From: an uncultured bacterium
GTDB lineage: Bacteria > Bacillota > Clostridia > Oscillospirales > Oscillospiraceae
Assembly: GCA_949286295.1 (NCBI GenBank)
Contig: CASECK010000066.1
Coordinates: 1-18,999 of the forward strand
Reading direction: 5' to 3'
DNA: 18,999 nucleotides
How positions within the stretch are numbered: position 1 is the first letter of the stretch; each line of letters starts with the position of its first letter. The position numbers and the translations under genes are program-made. The notes below the pieces were generated by a model. That model worked only from the letters and a program-made list of their open reading frames with translations, had not been told where the DNA came from and searched no databases. Shown here one piece after another: positions 5,993-14,153 of the stretch.

Positions 5993-8900
5993 CTATTTTA
6001 CCACCACGTTTCCCTCCCCCAGCCGCTGCTTCAGGTCTTCCACCAGGGCGGGGTGAATTTGGCACCGGGCGCCCAGCCGCTTTTGGCAGTCCTCAAAGTA
6101 GAGCACCGCCTGGCTCTCCCCCGGGAAGAAGGACATCGCCAGCTTCACTTTCCGCAGGCGGGGGTCCTCCTGGGAGGGCAGGCGCAGCCACAGCTTTTCT
6201 CCCCCGCCCTGGACCGGGACCGGCTCGCCCAGGGGGCGGATGGAGTCCACCATGAGCTGGGGTTCCTTTTCGTCCCGGATAGAAATCTTTCCGTTCACCA
6301 AGATAGCGGAGTTCTCCCGGATGTAGCCGCCGCTGTCGTTGAGCACCCGGGAGAAGCACAGCAGCTCCATGGAGGCGGTGTCGTCCTCCAGCGTCACATA
6401 GGCCATCAGGGTGTTGTTCTTGGTGGTGCGGGTGCGGTAAGTGGAGATGATACCGGCGATGGTGACCCGCTGCTCGTCCCGGTACTCCACCGGCCCGTCC
6501 TCCCGGGCAAAATCCGACAGGATGGAGCCGATGGTCACCGCCCCTTGAAGCCGGGCCGCCTCCCGGTAGCGGTCCATGGGGTGGCCGGACAGGTACAGCC
6601 CCGTGGTCTCCTTCTCCATGGTCATCAGCTCCTCAGGGCTGAACTCAGGCACGTCGGGCAGGTGGAGGGCGGGCACGGGCGCCGGGGCCTCCTCCCCGCC
6701 CCCTGCCAGGGCGAAGAGGTCCAGCTGGCCCTCCACGTTACGCCTGCGGCTGGCGGCGATGCCGTCCAGCACCTGGCCATAGGCCTGCATCAGCTGGGAG
6801 CGGCGGTAGCCCATGGCGTCGAAGGCGCCGGACTTGATGAGGCTCTCCACCACCCTGCGGTTCAGGTCCTGGTCGTACAGCCGGTCGCAAAAGTCCATGA
6901 AATCTGTAAAGGCACCACCCTTTTCACGCTCCTCCAGCAGGGCGTTGACCACGCTGCGCCCCACCCCCTTCAGGGCCACCAGGCCAAAGCGGATGCCCTC
7001 GTCCACCACGGTGAAGTCCGCGCCGGACTGGTTGACGTCCGGAGGGAGCAGGGGGATGCCCATCTCCCGGCACTCGGCGATATAGTCGGCCACCTTTTCG
7101 GTGGAATCCAGCACGGAGGTGAGCAGGGCGGCCATATACTCCTTGGGGTGGTGGCATTTGAACCAGGCGGTCTGGTAGGCCACCACCGCGTAGCACACCG
7201 CGTGGGCCTTGTTGAAGGCGTAATTGGCAAAGTCGTTGATTTCGTCATAGATGGACTCGGCCACCGCCGCCGGCACGCCGTTGTGCTCGCAGCCGGCGAT
7301 GTTCCGCTCCGGGTCCCCGTGGACAAAGGCCGTCCGCTCCCGCTGGATGTCTTTCATCTTCTTTTTGGACATGGCCCGGCGGACCATGTCCGCCTGCCCC
7401 AGGGAGTACCCGGCCAGCTGCTGGAAAATCTGGATAACCTGCTCCTGGTAGACAATACAGCCGTATGTGTTGGCCAGGATGGGCCGCAGGGCGGGATGCT
7501 TGTAGGTAATCTTCTCCGGATTGTTCTTGCAGGCGATGAAGCGGGGGATGGAATCCATGGGGCCGGGGCGGTACAGGGCGATGATGGCGGTGATGTCCTC
7601 GATGCTCTGGGGCTTCAGGCCCAGGCACACGCCGGTCATGCCGGCCGACTCCATCTGGAACACGCCCGAGGTCTTCCCCTCGGACAGCATGGCCATGGTC
7701 TGGGAATCGTTCATGGGGACGTCCCGGAGGGAAAAGCCCGCCTCCCGTTTCTGGACCATGTGCACCGCGTCGTCCAGAATGGTCAGGTTGCGCAGGCCCA
7801 GAAAGTCCATTTTCAGCAGGCCCAGCTCCTCCAGGGTGGTCATGATGTACTGGGTGACGGGCAGGCCGTCGTTGGTGGCCAGGGGCACATAGTCGCACAC
7901 AGGCCGGCTGGTGATGACCACGCCGGCGGCGTGGGTGGAGGTGTTGCGGGGCATCCCCTCGATGGCCATGGCGGTATCGATGAGCTTTTTGACCCCCTCG
8001 TCCCCGTTGTACAGGTCTTTTAGCTGCTTGGACAGCTTCAGGGAGTCCTCCAGGGTGATATGCAGGGCGCCGGGGCCGCTGGGGATGAGCTTGGCCACCG
8101 CGTCCACGTCGCCGTAGGGCATCCCCAGCACCCGGCCCACATCCCGGACCGCCCCCCGGGCGGCCATGGTGCCGAAGGTGACAATCTGGGCCACATGGTC
8201 CGAGCCGTATTTTTGATTTACATAATCTATGACCTCCTGCCGCCGCCGGATGCAGAAGTCGATGTCGATATCGGGCATGGACACCCGCTCAGGGTTGAGG
8301 AAGCGCTCGAAATAGAGGTTATACTGCATGGGGTCTAAGTCGGTGATATTCAGGCAGTAGGACACCATGGATCCGGCGGCGGAGCCCCGGCCCGGCCCCA
8401 CGGGGATGCCGCTGTTTTTGGCGAAGGCGATAAAGTCGGAGACGATGAGAAAGTAATCCACAAAGCCCATCTTCCGAATCATGTCCATCTCATAGCGCAG
8501 CTGCTTCCGGTAGTCCTCCGGGCCGTCCGGATAGCGGCGCTTAAAGCCGTCGGTGCACAGCTTCTCGAAATAGGCGTCCGCGTCGCTCCAGCCCTCGGGG
8601 AGCTTGAAGTGGGGCAGGTGATATTTTCCAAACTCGAAGTCCAGATTGCACAGCTGGGCGATTTTGGCGGTGTTCTCAATGGCCTGGGGCTGGCCGGGGA
8701 ACAGCCGGGCCATCTCCTCCTCGCTTTTCACATAGAACTCCCGGGTTTCAAACCGCATCCGGTTGGGGTCCTCCAGGGTCTTGCCCGTCTGGATGCACAT
8801 GAGGATGTCCTGCATCTGGGCATCCTGCCGGGTCAGGTAGTGGGCGTCGTTGGTGGCCACCAGGGGGATGCCCGTCTCCTGGCTGAGGCGAATCAGGCCG

Positions 8901-9466
8901 GCGTTGACCTGCTTCTGGGCGGCGATTCCGTGGTCCTGGAGTTCCAGGTAATAACCGTCCTCCCCAAAGAGCTCCCGCATCTCCAGGGCCGCCTGCCGGG
9001 CCTTCTCATACTCCCCGGCCAGCAGCAGCTTGGGCAGCTCGCCCCCCAGGCAGGCGGAGCAGGCAATCAGTCCCCCGGCGTGCTGGCGCAGCAGGTCCAT
9101 GTCGATGCGCGGCTTGATGTAAAAGCCCTCCAGATAGGCCTGGGACACCATGTAGGACAGATTGCGGTACCCCTCCTCGTTGCGGCACAGCAGCACCAGG
9201 TGGGTAAAGGCGGCGTCAAACTCGTGGACCTTCTGAAAGCGGGTGCGGCCCCGGGGGGCCACATAGACCTCGCAGCCAATCACCGGTTTAATCCCCTCGG
9301 CCTTGCAGGCCCGGTAAAAATCGATGACCCCGTACATACAGCCGTGGTCGGTGATGGCCACGGCCTCCTGGCCCAGCTCCTTCACCCGCTGGACCAGCTT
9401 TTTGATCCGGCAGGCGCCGTCCAGCAGGGAAAACTCGGTGTGCAGATGTAAATGGACAAAGGCCAT
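5993..9466 (-). CDS. dnaE: DNA polymerase III subunit alpha
   Basis: Replicative or lesion-tolerant polymerase of the C family, 1157 residues, without the proofreading exonuclease insertion of PolC. The PHP domain occupies about 1-280, with HLHLHTEFSLLDG (5-17), AITDHGCMYG (37-46), IACSACLGGEL and TNDAHYL (205-211); its metal-ligand residues look intact. The palm has GPGRGSAAGS (357-366), PDIDIDF (398-404) and a third acidic residue in LKMDFLG (Asp554). A helix-hairpin-helix region and an OB-fold (about 990-1070, around VTIAGIISTYRTRTTKNN) follow. The ATG has GGAGG 8 bp upstream. It follows the GNAT gene by 24 bp, apparently in one operon with the murB-whiA block, as in many Clostridia. Confidence 0.97.
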   Translation of the reverse strand: MAFVHLHLHTEFSLLDGACRIKKLVQRVKELGQEAVAITDHGCMYGVIDFYRACKAEGIKPVIGCEVYVAPRGRTRFQKVHEFDAAFTHLVLLCRNEEGYRNLSYMVSQAYLEGFYIKPRIDMDLLRQHAGGLIACSACLGGELPKLLLAGEYEKARQAALEMRELFGEDGYYLELQDHGIAAQKQVNAGLIRLSQETGIPLVATNDAHYLTRQDAQMQDILMCIQTGKTLEDPNRMRFETREFYVKSEEEMARLFPGQPQAIENTAKIAQLCNLDFEFGKYHLPHFKLPEGWSDADAYFEKLCTDGFKRRYPDGPEDYRKQLRYEMDMIRKMGFVDYFLIVSDFIAFAKNSGIPVGPGRGSAAGSMVSYCLNITDLDPMQYNLYFERFLNPERVSMPDIDIDFCIRRRQEVIDYVNQKYGSDHVAQIVTFGTMAARGAVRDVGRVLGMPYGDVDAVAKLIPSGPGALHITLEDSLKLSKQLKDLYNGDEGVKKLIDTAMAIEGMPRNTSTHAAGVVITSRPVCDYVPLATNDGLPVTQYIMTTLEELGLLKMDFLGLRNLTILDDAVHMVQKREAGFSLRDVPMNDSQTMAMLSEGKTSGVFQMESAGMTGVCLGLKPQSIEDITAIIALYRPGPMDSIPRFIACKNNPEKITYKHPALRPILANTYGCIVYQEQVIQIFQQLAGYSLGQADMVRRAMSKKKMKDIQRERTAFVHGDPERNIAGCEHNGVPAAVAESIYDEINDFANYAFNKAHAVCYAVVAYQTAWFKCHHPKEYMAALLTSVLDSTEKVADYIAECREMGIPLLPPDVNQSGADFTVVDEGIRFGLVALKGVGRSVVNALLEEREKGGAFTDFMDFCDRLYDQDLNRRVVESLIKSGAFDAMGYRRSQLMQAYGQVLDGIAASRRRNVEGQLDLFALAGGGEEAPAPVPALHLPDVPEFSPEELMTMEKETTGLYLSGHPMDRYREAARLQGAVTIGSILSDFAREDGPVEYRDEQRVTIAGIISTYRTRTTKNNTLMAYVTLEDDTASMELLCFSRVLNDSGGYIRENSAILVNGKISIRDEKEPQLMVDSIRPLGEPVPVQGGGEKLWLRLPSQEDPRLRKVKLAMSFFPGESQAVLYFEDCQKRLGARCQIHPALVEDLKQRLGEGNVVVK

Positions 9467-9490
9467 GGGGAGGCCTCCTTTCCGCTCAGC

Positions 9491-9979
9491 TCACGCCTCC
9501 GCCGCGGCGGCCTGCGCAAGGGTCTGGCCGGTCAGACGGTAGGTGGTCCACTCGTCCATGGGGAGGGCGTGCATCTTTTTGGTATAGAAGTCGATGGAGG
9601 GGCGGTTCCAGTCCAGGCAGGCCCACTCCAGCCGGCCGCAGCCCCGGTCCAGGGCGATGCGGGCCAGCCTGCGCAGCAGGGCCTGGCCGTACCCCTTCCC
9701 CCGCTCCTCGGGCAGGACGAACAGGTCCTCCAGATAGATACCCGCCCGTCCCAGGAAGGTGGAGAAGTTGTGGAAAAACAGGGCGATTCCCACCGCCCGC
9801 TGCCCGTCCAGGGCAAAGAGGACCTCCGCCTTCTTCTTTTCAAACAGCCACTCGCGCAGCAGCTCCGGCGTGGCCACCACCTGGTCGGACATATGCTCAT
9901 AGTCCGCCAGGGCGTGGATAAAGGACAAAATCAGCTCCTCATCGCCGGGGACGGCGAAACGGATGGTATAGTTTGACAT
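9491..9979 (-). CDS. GNAT N-acetyltransferase, SSAT-like
   Basis: A 162-residue acetyl-CoA-dependent acetyltransferase. The acetyl-CoA site is seen in YLEDLFVLPEERGKGYGQAL (about 87-106), and the C-terminal strand/helix is ACLDWNRPSIDFY. The overall pattern (LADYEHMSDQV near the start, F-F-H-N-F-S-T-F-L-G-R, E-D-L-F-V, D-W-N-x-P-x-I-x-F-Y) matches spermidine/spermine or thialysine acetyltransferases, so a small diamine or amino-acid amine is a reasonable substrate; this is inference. The ATG at 9979 has AAAGGAG about 9 bp upstream. The same frame stays open upstream to 10183 through a duplicated piece of whiA, but that region is not GNAT-like. It sits between whiA and dnaE, which in many relatives are closer neighbours. 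Confidence 0.88.
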   Translation of the reverse strand: MSNYTIRFAVPGDEELILSFIHALADYEHMSDQVVATPELLREWLFEKKKAEVLFALDGQRAVGIALFFHNFSTFLGRAGIYLEDLFVLPEERGKGYGQALLRRLARIALDRGCGRLEWACLDWNRPSIDFYTKKMHALPMDEWTTYRLTGQTLAQAAAAEA

Positions 9980-10024
9980 TATGCTCTCTCCTTTTCTGGT
10001 CTCTGGTTCTCTCCGGGCGCCCCG

Positions 10025-10096
10025 CGCTCCCCCCCGCCCCAGCTCCACCAGCTTGCGCAGCCGGTGATTGAGGGCGGATTTTGTCACGGGCGGGTC
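10025..10096 (-). pseudogene. Duplicated 3' end of whiA (copy A)
   Basis: This 72-bp stretch repeats the last 23 codons of whiA (copy B at 10247-10317), encoding DPPVTKSALNHRLRKLVELG. The copies differ by two substitutions, both synonymous (CTC/CTT Leu, CGC/CGT Arg), and by one base in a G-run (7 versus 6). The fragment has no start of its own and lies just upstream of the GNAT gene. It is either the original whiA end displaced by an insertion or a tandem duplicate. Confidence 0.85.
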
Positions 10097-10246
10097 CGGC
10101 CCAAAAATCCTTGATTTTTGGGGGCCCATTTTCATTGCTCGGGCGAATTCAATTCGCCCTGCGCCATTCCCGGGCCGCTGCACGGCCGGGAATTGACGCG
10201 CCTGCGGCGCGGCTCGCTCCCGCTCGCGCTGCGAAGCGCCAGCTAC
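10097..10246. mobile_element. Hairpin-rich insert between the whiA-end repeats
   Basis: About 150 bp with no ORF but a series of strong inverted repeats: CCAAAAATC/GATTTTTGG (10101-10120), GGGCGAATT/AATTCGCCC (10141-10159), ATTCCCGG with CCGGGAAT enclosing a GC stem (10166-10193), and GCGCC/GGCGC (10198-10210). Together with the flanking direct repeat this looks like a small non-autonomous, REP- or MITE-like element. No transposase is present. The alternative is an elaborate intergenic structured RNA. Confidence 0.5.
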
Positions 10247-11136
10247 CGCTCCCCCCGCCCCAGCTCCACCAGCTTACGCAGCCGGTGATTAAGGGCGGAT
10301 TTTGTCACGGGCGGGTCGCAGCGCTCCGCCAGCTGGGACAGGGTATCCTCCGGGTGGGCCAGACGCAGGGCGGCGGCCTCCCGCAGCTTGTCCGGCAGGG
10401 CGGCCATTCCGCCCCGCTGCTCCAGGCGGCGGATGGCCTCCACCTGAGTCATGGCCGCCTCCACCGCCTTATCCTGGTTGGCCACGTCGCAGTTCACCCG
10501 GCGGTTTACACTCCCCCGCAGGTCCCGCTCCAGCTTGGCGTTCATCACCTCCATGGCGGCCAGCGGCGCGCCGATGCAGGTGAGAAAATCCTCGATGCGG
10601 TCGCTCTGCTTAAAATAGATGACCGCGTTCCCCTTGCGCTGGGCCGCCTTGGGTTCCAGCTCCAGCTCCCGCATGAGCGCCAGCACCTCCCGGCTGGCGC
10701 TGTGGTGGGAGCAGGCCACCTCCAAATGGTAGCTCTTCCTGGGGTCGGTGACCGACCCCCCGGCCAGAAAGGCCCCCCGCAGAAAGGCCGCCCGGCAGCA
10801 GCTCTCCTCCAGCACGGCGAAATTTACGTGCAGGGCCGCGGCCCCCCGGTCCAGGCCATAGACCTGGCAGACGGCGGCCAGCTTGTCCGGCTGGGTGATG
10901 GAAAAAACCGCCTTCCCCTCCCCCTCGGGCAGGCGGTCGAAGCTCACCCGGAACGCCTTTTTAAACAGCGCGGGCAGGCGCTGGGCCAGGGCGGGACTCT
11001 CGGTGACCACCCGTATCTCCCGCGGGGTGAAGGTATTGCAGTACAGCAGCACCCCATAGGCCTCCGCCTGGGCGCAGCAGCGGCGGCTCAGCGGCTGGCG
11101 GCACAGCTCCCTTTTTACCTCTCCGGCAAAGGACAT
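10243..11136 (-). CDS. whiA: DNA-binding regulator WhiA
   Basis: A 297-residue WhiA with an N-terminal LAGLIDADG-like fold (about 1-190; RGAFLAGGSVTDPRKSYHLE around 118-138) and a C-terminal helix-turn-helix (HPEDTLSQLAERCDPPVTKS then ALNHRLRKL, about 262-291). In Firmicutes it is a DNA-binding protein that affects division and chromosome segregation; in actinobacteria it controls sporulation. The ATG at 11136 comes 2 bp after the yvcK stop, with GGAG in the yvcK end, so translation is probably coupled. The rapZ-yvcK-whiA order is the classic Firmicute arrangement. The last 23 codons are duplicated downstream, and the gene ends at TAG inside the repeat boundary. Confidence 0.96.
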   Translation of the reverse strand: MSFAGEVKRELCRQPLSRRCCAQAEAYGVLLYCNTFTPREIRVVTESPALAQRLPALFKKAFRVSFDRLPEGEGKAVFSITQPDKLAAVCQVYGLDRGAAALHVNFAVLEESCCRAAFLRGAFLAGGSVTDPRKSYHLEVACSHHSASREVLALMRELELEPKAAQRKGNAVIYFKQSDRIEDFLTCIGAPLAAMEVMNAKLERDLRGSVNRRVNCDVANQDKAVEAAMTQVEAIRRLEQRGGMAALPDKLREAAALRLAHPEDTLSQLAERCDPPVTKSALNHRLRKLVELGRGER

Positions 11137-11138
11137 GG

Positions 11139-12179
11139 TCACTCCTCCAGTACATACCGCCGCGCGCCGTGGAAGATGCGCACCGCGCGCCGGCGGTAAA
11201 TCTCCAGAATCGCCCCGGCCAGTTTGTCCGGGTCGTGGCGGGCAAAGTCGCCCCCGGTGCAGGCCACCGGACGGGCCACCAGCTCCAGCCCCATCGCCCG
11301 GATGCGCTCCCGGTCCACCACCATGGGGGCGGCGTCCTCCCGGCTGTACTTCTCCACCAGTTCCTCGGGCAAGGGCGCGGAATTGACCAGGCACAGGTCC
11401 ACCAGCCCCGGCTCCCCGTGGGCCATCAGGGCCTCTAAGTGGTCGGCGGCGGTGTACCCCTCGGTCTCCCCCTCCTGGGTCATAATGTTGCACACATATA
11501 TCTTCGGGGCCCCGGCCCGGACGATGGCCTCCACCACGCCGTCCACCAGCAGGTTTGGAATGACGCTGGTATACAGGCTCCCCGGCCCCAGGAGAATGAG
11601 GTCCGCCTGACCGATGGCCTCCAGCGCGGCCGGCAGGGCACGGGGCCGGCGGGGGATCAGGTTCACGTGGTGGATGTGGCAGTCCTGCTCCTTTTTGCAG
11701 GCGTAGATTTTGGACTCCCCCACCACGCTGGCCCCGTTTTCAAAGACCGCCTCTAACTGTACGTCGGCGCCGGTGACGGGGATGACCTGGCCGGTGATGG
11801 CCAGCACATGGCTCATCTGGCGCACAGCCTGCTCAAAGGAACCGGTGATTCCGTTGAGGGCGGCTAAAATCAGGTTTCCAAAGGACTGGCCGGCCAGGCT
11901 GCCCTCGGTAAAGCGGTAGGTCAGCAGCTTTTCCATCACCGGCTCGGTGTTGGCCAGCGCCTCCATACAGTGGCGGATATCCCCCGGCGGGGGCATCCCC
12001 AGGTCCTGGCGCAGCACGCCGGACCCTCCCCCGGCGTCGGCCACGGTGACGATGGCGGTGAGGTTGCCGGTGTATTTCTTCAGCCCCCGCAGCATGGTGG
12101 ACAGCCCCGTGCCGCCCCCCACGGCCACGATGCGGGGCCCCCGCTCCCACTGCTGCAGGCTGGGCAAGGTATTGGACAT
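11139..12179 (-). CDS. yvcK: Gluconeogenesis factor YvcK
   Basis: A 346-residue protein of the YvcK/CofD-like Rossmann family. It binds UDP-sugars in relatives and is needed for growth on gluconeogenic carbon and for proper cell-wall enzyme placement. Visible hallmarks: IVAVGGGTGLSTMLRGLK (about 17-34), VTVADAGGGSG (44-54), PPGDIRHCMEALA, ILLGPGSLYTSVIPNLLV (about 196-213) and CNIMTQEGETEGYTAADH. The ATG at 12179 has a GGAGGGG site 8 bp upstream and follows rapZ by 14 bp. Confidence 0.96.
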   Translation of the reverse strand: MSNTLPSLQQWERGPRIVAVGGGTGLSTMLRGLKKYTGNLTAIVTVADAGGGSGVLRQDLGMPPPGDIRHCMEALANTEPVMEKLLTYRFTEGSLAGQSFGNLILAALNGITGSFEQAVRQMSHVLAITGQVIPVTGADVQLEAVFENGASVVGESKIYACKKEQDCHIHHVNLIPRRPRALPAALEAIGQADLILLGPGSLYTSVIPNLLVDGVVEAIVRAGAPKIYVCNIMTQEGETEGYTAADHLEALMAHGEPGLVDLCLVNSAPLPEELVEKYSREDAAPMVVDRERIRAMGLELVARPVACTGGDFARHDPDKLAGAILEIYRRRAVRIFHGARRYVLEE

Positions 12180-12193
12180 GACCGCTCCCCTCC

Positions 12194-13057
12194 TCAGTTG
12201 CGGCCCAGGTCCCGGTGGCTCTCCGCCACGGGCCAGCCCTGGGCGCGAATTTTCTCCACCAGGGCGTGGGCGATGGCCACAGAGCGGTGGTGTCCCCCGG
12301 TGCAGCCCACGGCGATGATGAGGGCGCTCTTGCCCTCCTCCTCATACCGGGGCAGCAGCCAGCCCACCAGGTCCCACAGCCGCTTTAGGTACTCCTGCGC
12401 CTGTCCCCCGCTGAACACATACTCCCGGACCCCCGCGTCCAGACCGGTGAGGGGGCGCAACGTGGCCACATAGTAGGGGTTGGGCAGAAAGCGCACGTCA
12501 AAGACCAGGTCCGCCTCCATGGGCAGGCCGTGCTTAAACCCGAAGGAGGACACCCGGACCTCCATCCTCCCCTGGTCGCTGCCCCCCTTGGCAAACAGCC
12601 GCCGCAGCTCCCCCTTGAGCTGGGCGGTGGACATCCCGCTGGTGTCGATGATGTACTCCGCCCTATCCCGGAGGGGGGCCAGCATCCGCCGCTCCAGGGC
12701 GATGGCCCCCTCCAGGCTGTCGGCCTCCTCGGCCAGGGGATGGCTCCTGCGGGTCTCCTTGTAGCGCTTGATGATCGCCTCGTCCGAGGCGTCCATGAAC
12801 AGGATGCGGTAGGCGCACTTCATCCCCTCCAAGTCCTCTAAGGCCCGGAACAGGCTGTCGAAGTTGGTGCCCCCCCGCACGTCGGTGACCAGAACCACCC
12901 GGCCATACTCCCCGGCCCCGGCCATTCCCAGCTCGGCAAACTTGGGAATCAGGGGGGCGGGGAGATTGTCCACACAGAAGAAGTCCATATCCTCCATAAA
13001 GGACGCGGCCTTGCTCTTTCCGGCCCCGGACAGGCCGGAGATGATAACAAATTCCAT
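12194..13057 (-). CDS. rapZ: RNase adapter / nucleotide-binding protein RapZ
   Basis: A 287-residue P-loop protein (YvcJ in Bacillus) that hydrolyses nucleotides; in E. coli RapZ guides RNase E to a small RNA controlling glucosamine-6-phosphate synthase. The Walker A GLSGAGKS is at residues 8-15, followed by FCVDNLPAPLIPKF. The C-terminal domain has RVSSFGFKHGLP then DLVFDVRFLPNPYY, and AVGCTGGHHRSVAIAHAL near the end. The ATG at 13057 is preferred to the GTG at 13066, because GAGGTG (containing that GTG) sits about 6 bp before the ATG. It follows murB by 29 bp. Confidence 0.95.
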   Translation of the reverse strand: MEFVIISGLSGAGKSKAASFMEDMDFFCVDNLPAPLIPKFAELGMAGAGEYGRVVLVTDVRGGTNFDSLFRALEDLEGMKCAYRILFMDASDEAIIKRYKETRRSHPLAEEADSLEGAIALERRMLAPLRDRAEYIIDTSGMSTAQLKGELRRLFAKGGSDQGRMEVRVSSFGFKHGLPMEADLVFDVRFLPNPYYVATLRPLTGLDAGVREYVFSGGQAQEYLKRLWDLVGWLLPRYEEEGKSALIIAVGCTGGHHRSVAIAHALVEKIRAQGWPVAESHRDLGRN

Positions 13058-13086
13058 CTCTTTCACCTCGTATAAAGCTCAAGCCC

Positions 13087-13995
13087 TTACCGCAGGACCC
13101 GGACCTCCATCTCCAGCTCCACCCCGGTCTGCCGGCGCACCCGCTGGGTCACCATATCCACCAGCTTCAGGATGTCCGCGCAGGTGGCCCCGCCGGTGTT
13201 GACAATAAACCCGGCGTGCTTTTCAGACACCTGGGCGCCGCCCACGGACAGCCCCTTCAGCCCGCACTGCTCAATCAGCGCCCCGGCAAACTGCCCCGGG
13301 GGCCGCTTGAACATGGAGCCGGCGCTGGGGTACTCCAGGGGCTGCTTGGCCTGCCGCTGGGCGGACAGCTCCTCCATCCGGGCGCGGATGGCCCCTGAAT
13401 CTCCGGGCCGCAGGGCAAAGCCGGCCTCTAAAATGAGCCAGCCGCCCCCGGAAAACAGGCTCTTCCGGTACTCCAGGGCGCACTGCTCCGGGGTGAGCTC
13501 CCGCTCCTCCCCCGTCCGGTCCAGGGCCGTCACCCGGGAGAGGACCTGGGACAGCTCCCCGCCGTAGGCCCCGGCGTTCATGGTGACGCCGCCCCCCACG
13601 CTGCCGGGGATTCCGTGGGCAAACTCCAGCCCGGTCAGGCCCTCCCGCTGGGCAAACACGGCCAGCCGGGCCAGCGTTGCGCCCGCCCCGGCGGTGATGG
13701 TCTCTCCCCGCCGGGACAGGCCGTCCAGGCCGGACGTCTTGATGACAAACCGCTCCACCCCCCCGTCGGGGACCAGCAGGTTGGAGCCGTTGCCCAGGAA
13801 AAAAGGCTCCAGCTCCAGCTCCCGGGCGGCGCGCACCGCCGCCCGGGCCTGCTCCGCCGTCCGGGGCAGGGCCATCAGGGCGGCCGGCCCCCCCACCCGG
13901 AAGGTGGTGTGGCGGGACATGGGTTCCTCCCGGCGCAGCTCCAGGGCGGGGCAGCGCCCGGCCAGCAGCACCGCCAGCTGTTCAAATCGCTCCAT
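13087..13995 (-). CDS. murB: UDP-N-acetylenolpyruvoylglucosamine reductase
   Basis: FAD- and NADPH-dependent enzyme making UDP-MurNAc for peptidoglycan, 302 residues, cytoplasmic. FAD-domain motifs are GNGSNLLVPDGG (about 68-79) and GIPGSVGGGVTMNAGAYGGE (about 127-146). The C-terminal domain has YRKSLF and SAGSMFKRP with the catalytic Ser, and lacks the long insertion of E. coli-type MurB, so it is the Gram-positive IIb form. The ATG at 13995 has GGGAGG 5 bp upstream. It is the first gene of the murB-rapZ-yvcK-whiA operon, with a promoter about 60 bp upstream. Confidence 0.96.
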   Translation of the reverse strand: MERFEQLAVLLAGRCPALELRREEPMSRHTTFRVGGPAALMALPRTAEQARAAVRAARELELEPFFLGNGSNLLVPDGGVERFVIKTSGLDGLSRRGETITAGAGATLARLAVFAQREGLTGLEFAHGIPGSVGGGVTMNAGAYGGELSQVLSRVTALDRTGEERELTPEQCALEYRKSLFSGGGWLILEAGFALRPGDSGAIRARMEELSAQRQAKQPLEYPSAGSMFKRPPGQFAGALIEQCGLKGLSVGGAQVSEKHAGFIVNTGGATCADILKLVDMVTQRVRRQTGVELEMEVRVLR

Positions 13996-14054
13996 AGCTC
14001 CTCCCAAACACGAACGCTCTCCGCCGCCCCATCCCCCGGGCAGCATCTCGTGCT

Positions 14055-14060
14055 ATTATA
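14055..14060 (-). promoter_or_regulatory. -10 element of the murB operon promoter
   Basis: A perfect TATAAT on the minus strand in an AT-rich stretch between the glcK terminator and murB. The -35 is poor (TTCTAT at 17 bp), so this promoter may be weak or need another sigma contact. Confidence 0.6.
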
Positions 14061-14092
14061 GCAAATTTTTCGCAAAAATAGAATAGGATGGG

Positions 14093-14125
14093 AAAAAATC
14101 ATCCACCGGCGCACCGGTGGATGAT
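14093..14125 (-). terminator. Intrinsic terminator of hprK-glcK
   Basis: A perfect 12-bp stem, ATCATCCACCGG (14098-14109) with CCGGTGGATGAT (14114-14125), over a CGCA loop, followed on the minus strand by TTTTTT. It lies about 28 bp past the glcK stop. Confidence 0.93.
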
Positions 14126-14153
14126 GGAGGCCCCGCCGGGAGAGGGACCTGGG

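Larger units (their letters stand above)
10025..10317. repeat. 71-72 bp direct repeat flanking the insert
   Basis: Copy A 10025-10096 and copy B 10247-10317 are about 96 percent identical in the same orientation, 150 bp apart. The repeat is far too long for an ordinary target-site duplication and corresponds exactly to the coding 3' end of whiA. Confidence 0.9.

Noticed and set aside
6053..8023. 656-codon plus-strand frame inside dnaE
   Set aside because: Antisense shadow, rich in His/Gly/Leu/Val, with no domain seen and no leader. dnaE is unmistakable on the other strand.
9980..10183. Upstream in-frame extension of the GNAT gene, making a WhiA-tail fusion
   Set aside because: The extra part is the hairpin insert plus the duplicated whiA end. 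The GNAT fold and a good RBS begin at 9979, so the open frame is probably incidental.
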